The notes under the pieces: model-generated
What the model was told of the DNA's origin: nothing
The model's database searches: none
Seen by the model: the letters and a program-made list of their open reading frames with translations, nothing else
Position numbers and translations under genes: made by a program
DNA from: Mycobacterium interjectum
GTDB taxonomy: Bacteria > Actinomycetota > Actinomycetes > Mycobacteriales > Mycobacteriaceae
Reading direction: 5' to 3'
DNA length: 64,000 nt
NCBI GenBank assembly: GCA_002102225.1
Contig: LQPB01000034.1
Location: 41,210 to 105,209, forward strand
In this document: positions 35,674-43,697 of the stretch, piece by piece
Position numbering within the stretch: position 1 is the stretch's first letter
Layout of the letters: each line of letters begins with the position of its first letter

Positions 35674-36590
35674 GCACTCCTCAAGTTATCGGTCATATTT
35701 CGGCCAGCGCGGCCCTGGCGGATGACCCATCGCTGGTACAGCTGCGTTGCGAGCGTCAGTGCTCCTGTCCCGATGGCCACGCACACCGGGTATGTGACGT
35801 CGGGGGAATGGATGACGAGGGGAAGAAGCCCGACGGCCAGCGCGGGCGGCATATGCAGCCTCAGTAGCCGAAGCACGATGACGCCCGACGCCAGTGCGCA
35901 TGCGGCCGCAACGCCGCCGCTTCCGAGGACGGCGACGGCGGCCCATCCCGCAGTGGCCGTCAGAAAGCACGCAGCGGGAAGGGCCACCGGCTTTCCCGCC
36001 CACGGGCACACGGTGGGGTGGGCGAACATCTCGTAGGCGATCACGATGAGCGGAGGGACGAGGATAAGCCGCAGTCCCGAGGCCGCCGCGCAAAGCGCCA
36101 TGGCCGTGACGAACACGAAAAACGGCAGGACCCAAGACCTTCCGCCGGACCGCGCTTCCAACGCGTCGTCGAGGTCGTGATTCGTCGGCCGAAGACGCCC
36201 TCGCCAAGGCAACAAGATGACGACCAACACCACCAGGCTGACCGCTATCGAAGCCGGATACACCCAGGTTTTGATGCCCAGGAACAGCGGCAGCGCGCCG
36301 GCCGCGATCGCCGGGGCGATGTTCGACCTGAGCACACCGATCAGCAGCAGGCACAGCGCAACGACGAGCAGCATGCTCAGGACGCCATAAGGAAACATCG
36401 CCGTGATCAGCGTCCCGATGGCGGCGCCCAGCACCGGCGTCACGACAAGTCGCCCCGGTTGACTCGCCCACTTTCCCCACGGGCGGGTCAACACGTCATG
36501 CGAAAGCGCCGCCAGCCCAGGGAAGAACAGGTAATGCCAGCCGTTGCACTGCGCCGCCACCGCGACGTAGACCAGCGCTACGACATCCAT
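35670..36590 (-). CDS. HPP-family membrane protein with duplicated module
   Basis: A 306-residue protein with about ten short hydrophobic segments. An HPP-like signature appears twice: SNIAPAIAAGALPLFLG with WVYPASIAVS in the first half and LHMPPALAVGLLPLVIHS with VTYPVCVAIG in the second, indicating internal duplication. Most HPP proteins have one module of about 160 residues; plant HPP proteins transport nitrite. Start at the ATG at 36590 (MDVVALVYVAV); the frame extends upstream but overlaps the sulfotransferase gene. It lies 47 bases after the sulfotransferase stop. Anion transport is inferred. Confidence 0.75.
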   Translation of the reverse strand: MDVVALVYVAVAAQCNGWHYLFFPGLAALSHDVLTRPWGKWASQPGRLVVTPVLGAAIGTLITAMFPYGVLSMLLVVALCLLLIGVLRSNIAPAIAAGALPLFLGIKTWVYPASIAVSLVVLVVILLPWRGRLRPTNHDLDDALEARSGGRSWVLPFFVFVTAMALCAAASGLRLILVPPLIVIAYEMFAHPTVCPWAGKPVALPAACFLTATAGWAAVAVLGSGGVAAACALASGVIVLRLLRLHMPPALAVGLLPLVIHSPDVTYPVCVAIGTGALTLATQLYQRWVIRQGRAGRNMTDNLRSA

Positions 36591-36637
36591 CAGCCATGGG
36601 CCCCGGTAGGCGGCGCCTCGCCGTAAAGGGAGGCGGC

Positions 36638-37564
36638 TCAGAGCCTTTCCCCGGTTTCCAGCCAGTGGGCGCACTCCCTGCCAAGCTTTTCGAGTGCGAC
36701 CCGGTCGAACCGTTGCACCTGCGCCGGCCTCAACTCGTTGCGGTGATCGCGCTTGAGGCCCTTGTGGAAGAAGGCCTTGGCGCTCGACATGTGCGTTCCG
36801 CCGAACGGCGCCATCTTTTCCGCCCTGGCGCTCATGTAATCGAACGAGCAATGCTCGACGATGTCGTCCATGCGCAACGATGCGGGATCGATGGAGAAGA
36901 ATTCCGCCAGCCGGGAAATCTGCCCGGGGAGGTCCTTCTTGAGCTGTGCGTAGTGCAGGAGAAGGACATTCGGCTCGTCCCGAAGCTCCCACCACGACTT
37001 CATGATGTCGAGGAGGTCGCAGCACTGATAGCCGTCATTGTCGAGCCACAGGTCGAAGAACTCCTGCATGTCCTCGGGGATCACCAGCGGCGTGGGGTCG
37101 CCCGACCACTCGGCGTGGATCCGATTGATCTGCGACATCGTCGGCTCGGAGAAGTTGTAGAGGTAGTTGTGGAAGCTGATCCCAAGGTCTTTGCCGTTGC
37201 GCCCGACGAAAACGTAACGGGCCTCGGGCGCGATCGGCACGGCGTTCGCGGGCAGGTGTGACTTCATCACCCGGCGTATCCCGGAATCGCGTTGCTCGCC
37301 AAGCACCTTGAGCATTCCGGCGCGATCTCCCCAGCTGGAATCGAGCCAGGGCGACGTGTCCGACAGCCCGCCCTCCGGCTCCTCGCCGTTATGGAGGATT
37401 TGCTGGACGATCCGCTGGGTCCACGTCGTGCCGGCCTTGAATGGATCCGCGACGACGATGTCGCCCTCGACAAAACCGCCCTGGGCGAGAAAGTCTTCCC
37501 ACACCATCGAGTTGGACAGATAGTCTCGCAGGACTCTGGTCGGAGCGAGCAGTTGCTTTTCCAT
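36638..37564 (-). CDS. SULT-type sulfotransferase
   Basis: A 308-residue PAPS-dependent sulfotransferase resembling eukaryotic cytosolic SULTs more than Stf0. The phosphosulfate loop is VADPFKAGTTWTQRIVQQIL (about residues 38-57), the 3'-phosphate site YVFVGRNGKDLGISFHNYL, and the C-terminal FFHKGLKRDHRN corresponds to the RKGxxGDWKN motif of SULTs. It would move sulfate from PAPS to a hydroxyl group of a lipid or sugar lipid. It follows the sat/cysC/cysQ genes across a 469-base gap that has its own promoter-like and palindromic elements, so it may be regulated separately. Confidence 0.9.
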   Translation of the reverse strand: MEKQLLAPTRVLRDYLSNSMVWEDFLAQGGFVEGDIVVADPFKAGTTWTQRIVQQILHNGEEPEGGLSDTSPWLDSSWGDRAGMLKVLGEQRDSGIRRVMKSHLPANAVPIAPEARYVFVGRNGKDLGISFHNYLYNFSEPTMSQINRIHAEWSGDPTPLVIPEDMQEFFDLWLDNDGYQCCDLLDIMKSWWELRDEPNVLLLHYAQLKKDLPGQISRLAEFFSIDPASLRMDDIVEHCSFDYMSARAEKMAPFGGTHMSSAKAFFHKGLKRDHRNELRPAQVQRFDRVALEKLGRECAHWLETGERL

Positions 37565-37635
37565 GGAATATTTGCCTTCCGTCAGCTCGGTCGCAAATGG
37601 CGCGAACGATGATCAACAAGAAATAGTTGGGGTCG

Positions 37636-37660
37636 GTTTAGAAAAGGAACCTTTCTAAAC
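37636..37660. promoter_or_regulatory. 25-bp inverted repeat upstream of the SULT gene
   Basis: GTTTAGAAA at 37636-37644 and TTTCTAAAC at 37652-37660 are perfect inverted 9-mers with a 7-base spacer, 72 bases upstream of the sulfotransferase start. The A/T-rich arms contrast with the surrounding GC-rich DNA. The 469-base stretch 37565-38033 holds no gene I can support; this palindrome and the hairpin at 37973-38001 are its clearest features. It may be an operator or promoter element. Confidence 0.5.
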
Positions 37661-37972
37661 GCAGCCCTCCCTTCCCAATAATCTCGGCAAGCGGTATCCG
37701 TGGCCCGCGCCGCAGTTGGCTATACTCCACCCGCGTAGCGCCTACAATCCCGCCTGAGCTGTAGTTTTCAGCCCCGGTCGGCGCGGTTCAGGGGGACCGA
37801 CCAGATCGCGGTGCGTATTTTACTCAGCATGATTCTTATTATGGGGACGCAAGCTTATGACTGGCTGTGTTTCAGTTGGACGCTTCCTGTTGTTCGCGCG
37901 GACCATCCGCGCCAGGTATATACAGAAGTTTCCGGGCTAAACTGCTCAGAATTGGCTACATGGAAATAGCAC

Positions 37973-38001
37973 AACCAGCCCCTTCCGCGAAGGGGCTGGT
38001 T
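37973..38001 (-). terminator. Hairpin after the sat-105aa genes
   Basis: AACCAGCCCCTT (37973-37984) pairs perfectly with AAGGGGCTGGTT (37990-38001) around a 5-base loop. It lies 33 bases after the stop of the 105-residue gene on the minus strand and is followed by a mixed sequence without a long T-run, as is common for mycobacterial terminators. Two copies of GGTTACCCGAAA (37998 and 38021), 23 bases apart, lie between the stop codon and the stem. Confidence 0.6.
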
Positions 38002-38033
38002 ACCCGAAATTGCCGGGGATGGTTACCCGAAAA

Positions 38034-38351
38034 TCAGGATTGCCCTTCTTCGAGAAAACGGCCCGTCACCTCGGGACCGGTCGAATGCATCTCGATGGAC
38101 AAGTCCAACAACATGTCCTTCGCCCGTTTGGGAAGCAGCTCGATGGAGCGCGTCGTCGCCGAATCATACTTCGCGCCGGGGTACCGCTTCAGGAGCACAT
38201 TCTTCTGCTCCTCGGTGGTGTAGATCTCCAGCAGCTTCATGCCGGCGAAAGCCTCGTTCGCCAGATCCGCCATTCCGGCGTTTTGCAGCGCTTCCAACCG
38301 CTCCTCGTTGATCCACACGTTGATCTTGATGGTTCCCGCCTGCCGGCTCAC
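38034..38351 (-). CDS. 105-residue protein coupled to sat, unknown function
   Basis: GTG at 38351 overlaps the TGA of sat (GTGA), so the two proteins are almost certainly made together. The product begins with a short beta-like stretch (TIKINVWINEERL), then charged helical sequence (ADLANEAFAGMKLLEIYTTE, SIELLPKRAKDMLLDLSIEM). No Cys, no membrane segment, no signal peptide. It could be a regulatory or accessory subunit of the ATP sulfurylase. I do not recognise the family. Confidence 0.75.
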   Translation of the reverse strand: MSRQAGTIKINVWINEERLEALQNAGMADLANEAFAGMKLLEIYTTEEQKNVLLKRYPGAKYDSATTRSIELLPKRAKDMLLDLSIEMHSTGPEVTGRFLEEGQS

Positions 38352-39619
38352 GACTCGAGTCCTTCCGGCTGGTTGAGGGTGAAGACCGGACGTCGGTTTT
38401 CCAGGTATTCCTCGGTCACGAAGGGTGAGCCCTGGCCGTGCCTGGCGGCGCACTCCATCACCACTTCGAATACCTCGTGGCGCATCACCTTCTGTGTCGG
38501 CTTCACTTCGTCGGTCAGGATGCTTCTGATCAGGCTGCCGCTGAAACTTTGGGATTCGGCCTCATGCCCGCATAACGCCGAATTTGTGACATCCAAACAC
38601 TCTGGGCAGTACCAGTTTTCCCGCAGGAATACCGGCTTGATCCCGAGTTCTGTTCGGTGTTCCTTGAGGAGATTCTGGGCGTCGTAGGGATCATAGAAAT
38701 CGCCCACTCCGGCGTGGTCCCGGCCGAACATGTGGTGCGTGCAACCGAGATTGGCCCTCAGGATCGCATGAAAGATCGCCTCCCGGGGCCCCGCATACCG
38801 CATGTCCCAGAGTGTGAAAGACACCATGTGAACGTCGTTTCGGAAGTACCCGCTGGTCCGCAGCGCGTTCTGCGCCAACAGGATGGCCTCGTCGATGTAG
38901 TCACCCACGCGTTTCTGCCCGATGATCGCGTTGACCAGCACGCCGGTGCTCAGGTTGTCGACCGGCATGTCCTCGTTGGCGGCGAACCAGGCCTGCTTCA
39001 TCAGGGCCTCGTGGCCGGTGTGCGGAACGTTCCGGGTCTGATGGGCAACGACGTGCTTCCAGCCCTTCTCCAGCAACGCGTCCATGTGTTGCTTCGGCGT
39101 GAGCCAAAAGCTCCGGAACGGCTCGTTGAAGACCGGCTCGTTGATGAGCGTGATCTCGCCGCCGATGAACCTGTTTTCGTAGCCCAGCGTCTTTTTGACC
39201 CCCGGGTGCCGGGGGTCGGCGGTGCCGTACGTCTTTTCGGCCATCAGCTCCAGGTCGTAGTCGTATATCTCGGCGACCTCGAAGATCGCCATCGGCGAGC
39301 CGAGATATTCGAGGACCGCACTGCCGCCTTCCTGGATGTCTAACTTCTGAATGTCTTCCGCTGACATGTCGAAAACTATCGGGATGCTCCACAGCGTTCC
39401 GTCGGGAAGCTGCATTTTGTCCAGCGTTCCGTCGACCTCCTGCCGGCCCATGAACCCCGTGAGCGGCGTGAAAAACCCATAGGAAAGGCTGATCACCTCG
39501 TGCGCCGTCGCCTTCGATATGGGAATACGCGGCAGGCCCCGGATCGCGCGAGCCGCGTTCTCGGTGGACACCCGCTCTACAATCGTTCTTCCATTGTGGC
39601 CCCTGTAATCCATTGTCAT
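38348..39619 (-). CDS. sat: Homomeric ATP sulfurylase (Sat)
   Basis: A 423-residue sulfate adenylyltransferase that makes APS from ATP and sulfate. The active site motif AHQTRNVPHTGHEALMK gives QTRN at 194-197 and the two histidines at 200 and 203; GRDHAGVGDFYDPYDA is the second nucleotide motif; a Cys set in WYCPECLDVTNSALCGHE may bind zinc, as in archaeal and dissimilatory-type enzymes. Mycobacteria normally use the unrelated CysD-CysN heteromer, so this is an extra, differently derived route. ATG at 39619; an ATG two codons later has better spacing from GAGG. Confidence 0.92.
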   Translation of the reverse strand: MTMDYRGHNGRTIVERVSTENAARAIRGLPRIPISKATAHEVISLSYGFFTPLTGFMGRQEVDGTLDKMQLPDGTLWSIPIVFDMSAEDIQKLDIQEGGSAVLEYLGSPMAIFEVAEIYDYDLELMAEKTYGTADPRHPGVKKTLGYENRFIGGEITLINEPVFNEPFRSFWLTPKQHMDALLEKGWKHVVAHQTRNVPHTGHEALMKQAWFAANEDMPVDNLSTGVLVNAIIGQKRVGDYIDEAILLAQNALRTSGYFRNDVHMVSFTLWDMRYAGPREAIFHAILRANLGCTHHMFGRDHAGVGDFYDPYDAQNLLKEHRTELGIKPVFLRENWYCPECLDVTNSALCGHEAESQSFSGSLIRSILTDEVKPTQKVMRHEVFEVVMECAARHGQGSPFVTEEYLENRRPVFTLNQPEGLES

Positions 39620-39688
39620 GACCTCGGTTTCGGGATAGGTATGAGTGATTGCATCAGTTCGCGTCTCGTGTGACGGACCAAGTGTTCC

Positions 39689-40381
39689 CTAAACCTCAAC
39701 CATCCCCTCCCGGGAGTTTCGGCTTGCGGCCGCGACGGGAATCACACCGGCCCGCTCGAGGTGGGAAACCACCTCGTCGGCCAGCGTGTCGGCGTCGGTT
39801 TTGCCGCCCTCCACTCGCAACTCGGGATGTAGCGGTGGTTCGTAGGGATCGTCAATGCCGGTGAACCCCTTGATCTGACCGGCGCGGGCTTTCTTGTAAA
39901 GCCCTTTCGGGTCACGCTGTTCGCATATTTCGATGGGGGTGTCGATGAAAACCTCCATGAAGTCGCCATCGTCGAGCGTGGAGCGCACCGCGTCGCGATC
40001 GCGCCGATACGGACTGATGAACGCAGTCAACGCCACCAGGCCGGCCTCGCAGAACAATTTCGCGACAGCACCGATCCGGCGGATGTTCTCCTCTCGGTCC
40101 TCGGCCGAAAAGCCCAGTCCGAACCGGCCGGCGAACTCGCTGCCATGGCGTTCCTCGAGGATGTCCGGTCCGGCATTGAGCCCGTACCGTACGTTGTCGC
40201 CGTCCAGCAGGTAGGTGCGCACACCCCGCTCGTACAGCTTTTGCTCCACGAGGTTGGCGACCGTGCTCTTGCCGCTCGCGCTCAGCCCGGTGAACCAGAT
40301 GACGCAGCCCCGGTGACCGTTGAGCCGCTCGCGTTCACCGCGTGTGACGTTGTGTTGGTGCCACGTGATGTTGTTGGCCAT
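39689..40381 (-). CDS. cysC: Adenylyl-sulfate (APS) kinase
   Basis: A 230-residue stand-alone APS kinase that phosphorylates APS to PAPS. P-loop [13 protein letters not shown] (residues 32-40), [12 protein letters not shown], the lid segment [27 protein letters not shown] and [20 protein letters not shown] are all typical. In M. tuberculosis APS kinase is fused to CysN; here it is separate. The N-terminal 24 residues and a C-terminal tail of about 15 extend the core. It lies 20 bases after cysQ and 69 bases before sat, completing a PAPS-making unit. Confidence 0.94.
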   Translation of the reverse strand: MANNITWHQHNVTRGERERLNGHRGCVIWFTGLSASGKSTVANLVEQKLYERGVRTYLLDGDNVRYGLNAGPDILEERHGSEFAGRFGLGFSAEDREENIRRIGAVAKLFCEAGLVALTAFISPYRRDRDAVRSTLDDGDFMEVFIDTPIEICEQRDPKGLYKKARAGQIKGFTGIDDPYEPPLHPELRVEGGKTDADTLADEVVSHLERAGVIPVAAASRNSREGMVEV

Positions 40382-40401
40382 TCTCAGCTCCTAAAGCAGG
40401 T

Positions 40402-41178
40402 TCATCGGAAGCCGACGACGAAACCGTCGTTGCATAAGGTGGGCTTGTTGTACGTCAATGACGAGGCTCGGTGACCCGACCGCGCAGAGTTCCGGTAAAT
40501 GCAATCCCCCGCTGCCACATCCCATTCCATGGTCGGGTTCAGCCGCGGGTAGATGTCGGCGGCGCCCTCTGCGACCAGACAGAACTTGAGCGAGCTGCCG
40601 GCGCTGATCCGCCGCGTCACGGGAAGGTCCTTCAAGTAACTTTCCAGTGCTTCCGAGGGATGCGACTTGCTTTCCACGACCGTGAGCCCGCGTGCCAGGT
40701 CCGGTACAGACGAAAATATCCGCACCGGGGGGTTGTTCCCGTCCCGCCGCCAGCTGCCCGTCCCCTTGGCGGCGTAGTAGATCAGGTCTTTCCCCGGGAT
40801 GACGACAACCCCCAGCACGGGTTCGTGATCGTCGATGAGGGCGATGTTGACGGTGTACTCATCACTGCCCCGCACGAATTCCTTCGTTCCGTCCAGCGGG
40901 TCCACCAGCCAGAACCGCCGCCACCGTTTCCTGGTCTCGTAGTCGGCCGCGGCGACTTCCTCCGAAATGATCGGGATGCCCGGATCCAAGGCCCCGAGGT
41001 GTTGGGCGATGTAGTGATGCGCCGCCAGGTCGGCGTCGGTGACCGGGGAGGAATCGGCTTTGGTGGCGACGACGGGGCGCCGTTGATGCTCGAGGATGAG
41101 CTTTCCGGCTTCGACCGCTATCGCAACAACTGTCTCCAGCAGCTCACCGGCCGGAACCTGGGTAGGTGACGGGGTCAC
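40402..41178 (-). CDS. cysQ: 3'(2'),5'-bisphosphate nucleotidase (PAP phosphatase)
   Basis: A 258-residue inositol-monophosphatase-family enzyme of the CysQ type that hydrolyses PAP (the by-product of sulfotransferases), and often PAPS, to AMP or APS. Metal-site motifs are ISEEVAA, VDPLDGTKEFVRG and MEWDVAAGD. PAP inhibits sulfotransferases, so CysQ in this operon fits a sulfation pathway. GTG at 41178 overlaps the TGA of the upstream transporter gene (GTGA). Confidence 0.93.
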   Translation of the reverse strand: MTPSPTQVPAGELLETVVAIAVEAGKLILEHQRRPVVATKADSSPVTDADLAAHHYIAQHLGALDPGIPIISEEVAAADYETRKRWRRFWLVDPLDGTKEFVRGSDEYTVNIALIDDHEPVLGVVVIPGKDLIYYAAKGTGSWRRDGNNPPVRIFSSVPDLARGLTVVESKSHPSEALESYLKDLPVTRRISAGSSLKFCLVAEGAADIYPRLNPTMEWDVAAGDCIYRNSARSGHRASSLTYNKPTLCNDGFVVGFR

Positions 41179-42599
41179 GTCTTGACGACCTCCTCCGCGG
41201 GCACTCGCACCGACTCCGGCATCGCCACGCGATCGGCGTCGGGTCGCACGTAGCGGTACCAGACCAGCGCCGCGGCGGCGATGTAGCACGGCAGGAAGGT
41301 CCACAACGCCGGCGTCTCGGTGCCGGTGGTGTCGTAGGATTGCCGCAGCGCCAGGTCGATTCCCACACCCCCGAGCGCCCCGAAGGCGCCGGCGACGCCG
41401 ATCAGCGCCCCCGACCGGACGCGGGCCCAGTGACCGCGTTCGGCCGCAGCGATCCCCAGCGCCCGGGCGCGCTTTTCGAAGACCGACGGAATCAGCTTGT
41501 ACACAGCCGCTTTGGCGGCGCCGCAGAAAATGAACAACGCGATGAACCCGATGATGTAGCCGACCAACGTAAAACCCGTCACGGCGGCGCCCCGGTCCTC
41601 GGCTGCATCGGCGTGCGCGCTGACGCTCACCAGGAACCCGCCCGCCACGATCGAGGCGGCGAAGACCGCGAGCGTCACGTGGCCGCCGCCGAACCGGTCG
41701 CTGACTTTCCCGCCGATGATTCGCGCCAGCGACCCCAGCAGGGGACCCACGAAGGCGACCTCCGCGGCGTGCAGCGACGCCTGCCCATGGCTTTCGCCGG
41801 CGGCGACGAAGTTGTGCTGCAAGATCTGACCGAACGCGAAGGCAAATCCGAGGAACGAACCGGAGGCGCACAAGTACAAAAACGAGATCGCCCACGTGTC
41901 GGGAACCGCGAGGATCGCCCGCAGGTTGTCCAGCGACAGCCCCGTGCGGTGCGCGACGACGTTGTCCATGAACAGCGCCGCGCCGACACCGCCGATGGCC
42001 AGTAGCACCAGGTAGATCGCGCATACCCAATACGGCGCCTCGTGGCCCGCCGTGGCCAGCGCCACCAGACCGACGGCCTGGATGCCCGCGGACCCGAGGT
42101 TGGCCATCCCACCGGTGAGGCCCAACGTAAAGCCCTTGAGCCGCTGCGGAAACAGGCCGTCCACCTTGGCGAGCGACGCGGAGTAATTGCCGCCGCCCAG
42201 GCCGGTCAATGCGGCACACACCAGGTATGGCCATAACGGCAGGCCGGGGTGGGCAAGCAGAAAGATGGCCCCCGCTGTCGGGAACAACAGCAACACCGCC
42301 GAAAACATCGTCCAGTTGCGGCCGCCGAACCAGTTGGCCGCCATGGAATAGGGTATGCGCGCCAGCCCCCCGACCAGCGCCGCGGTCGCGCCCACCAGCA
42401 GCTTGTCACCGGTCGAGAAACCGTAGACCGACTGCGGCATGAACAGCACCATCACCGACCAGAGGTACCAAATCGAAAACGCGACATGCACATTCACGAC
42501 CTGCCACACCAGGTTGCGGCGGGCGATGGCGTGGTTTCCGGCGTTCCAGGCCACGTCGTCTTCCGGATCCCAAACCACGATGCGATGTGAACGGGCCAC
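41175..42599 (-). CDS. NNP-family (NarK-like) MFS anion transporter
   Basis: A 474-residue MFS protein with about twelve membrane segments and the layout of nitrate/nitrite porters. GGGNYSASLAKVDGLFPQ and TLGLTGGMANLGSAGIQAVG align with the NNP signature, although several signature residues differ from true nitrate carriers. A second Gly-rich signature is GALIGVAGAFGALGGVGIDL. The gene leads the cysQ-cysC-sat run and overlaps cysQ by GTGA, so sulfate or another oxyanion is a reasonable alternative substrate. GTG start at 42599 preceded by GAAAGG. Substrate unproven. Confidence 0.85.
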   Translation of the reverse strand: MARSHRIVVWDPEDDVAWNAGNHAIARRNLVWQVVNVHVAFSIWYLWSVMVLFMPQSVYGFSTGDKLLVGATAALVGGLARIPYSMAANWFGGRNWTMFSAVLLLFPTAGAIFLLAHPGLPLWPYLVCAALTGLGGGNYSASLAKVDGLFPQRLKGFTLGLTGGMANLGSAGIQAVGLVALATAGHEAPYWVCAIYLVLLAIGGVGAALFMDNVVAHRTGLSLDNLRAILAVPDTWAISFLYLCASGSFLGFAFAFGQILQHNFVAAGESHGQASLHAAEVAFVGPLLGSLARIIGGKVSDRFGGGHVTLAVFAASIVAGGFLVSVSAHADAAEDRGAAVTGFTLVGYIIGFIALFIFCGAAKAAVYKLIPSVFEKRARALGIAAAERGHWARVRSGALIGVAGAFGALGGVGIDLALRQSYDTTGTETPALWTFLPCYIAAAALVWYRYVRPDADRVAMPESVRVPAEEVVKT

Positions 42600-43697
42600 G
42601 CGTTATCTACCTTTCACCGGCGATGTAGGCGTGGCCGTCGAGCCACCCTGTGCGCATACGGAGCCAGATCTCATTGGGTTTATGAACAATTCCGCACCCG
42701 GCAGCCCAGCGTTATGGGACATCGATCACGTGAATGAAGCGAAAGCTGAACGGCCACTGACGATCCTCCCGCGTCACAATAAGGCTGCACACCCGGCCAG
42801 CCGACCATTTGGTGTCTGTTCCGCAGGGACCGTTGGCCGTCATCAGCGACGCGCGGTTATTGGCGAGCCCCACCGCCATCGTGCGTTGACAACCCGGAGA
42901 CCCGTCCCGCCAACGCACGTCGTACGTCTTTGGTAATCAAGCGAAACGGGTTCGACAAGCTAACTTGGCCGATTTACAGGAGATTTGCAGCCAATTCGGC
43001 CCGTACGTCCAGACGGCTGTGAGGAGTCACCACCCGGGCCGGTCGGGGTGATCCGCGGCGCGTCGGCAGACCAACGAGACGGCGGCGGGTTGGGGGCCCG
43101 ATTTCGGCGTGACGTCTTCGTGTTTGCCTTCGGTTCAGCACAAGAACCCGCTATCGCGACAGTTGTTGTGCCTGAGAACCAACGGTTCTCAGGCATGGCC
43201 CAGCCACCGCTGCGGCCTTGTACCGGCGCGGCGAGCCGACCGCCGCAGCCATCTCGCGCGGGAATCGAGCGCGCCCCTGACGAAGCCGCGCGTCCAGCTT
43301 GAAGTATCAATGATGTTAGCTGGTAATCGGCTGTACATCGGCAGTTCCACCTTGCCGGACGACCTCAGTACCGTTTGACTGGTCCACAAGTAAGTGCAGT
43401 CACGTTGCCAGCCATGAGCGCACAATTGGCAACGCACGATGGCGGTGGGGCTCGCCATTAACCGCGCGTCGGCGTCGACGTCCAACGGTCCCTACGGAAC
43501 AGAATCACCAGTATGCGGCTGGCCGGTTTGCCAGCCACGTGTGATGCGGAGGACCGTATGGGGCCGTTGAGTTTTCGCCGATATGCGCAATCAAGCTCGT
43601 CGCTGGACGCGGCCGCCGTAGCGGCGACCTGCCCGGCGTGTGTTCGGAGGTACACGCGTCCTGATTCGGGCGAACCGGCGGATTGAGGGGCCTACCG
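42600..43697. other. 1.1 kb intergenic region without a convincing gene
   Basis: Between the divergent transporter and first PPE genes I see no frame with family resemblance, good codon pattern and ribosome site together. It does contain several palindromes: the perfect hairpin at 43169-43195, CGTTGCCA/TGGCAACG at 43403-43434, and GGCTGGC/GCCAGCC at 43517-43536. Parts are less GC-rich than the flanks. It may hold long 5' leaders, a small RNA, or remnants of inserted DNA. Confidence 0.6.
43169..43195. promoter_or_regulatory. Perfect 12-bp hairpin, loop of three
   Basis: TGCCTGAGAACC (43169-43180), loop AAC, GGTTCTCAGGCA (43184-43195). Over the 12-base arms the pairing is perfect. It lies in the middle of the gap between two divergent genes, about 570 bases from the transporter start and 500 from the PPE start, so it is not an obvious terminator of an annotated gene. 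It could be an operator for a dimeric regulator or the end of an unannotated small RNA. Confidence 0.55.

Noticed and set aside
42600..43697. Insertion sequence remnant
   Set aside because: Palindromes are present, but I see no transposase-like protein, no matching terminal repeats and no target duplication.
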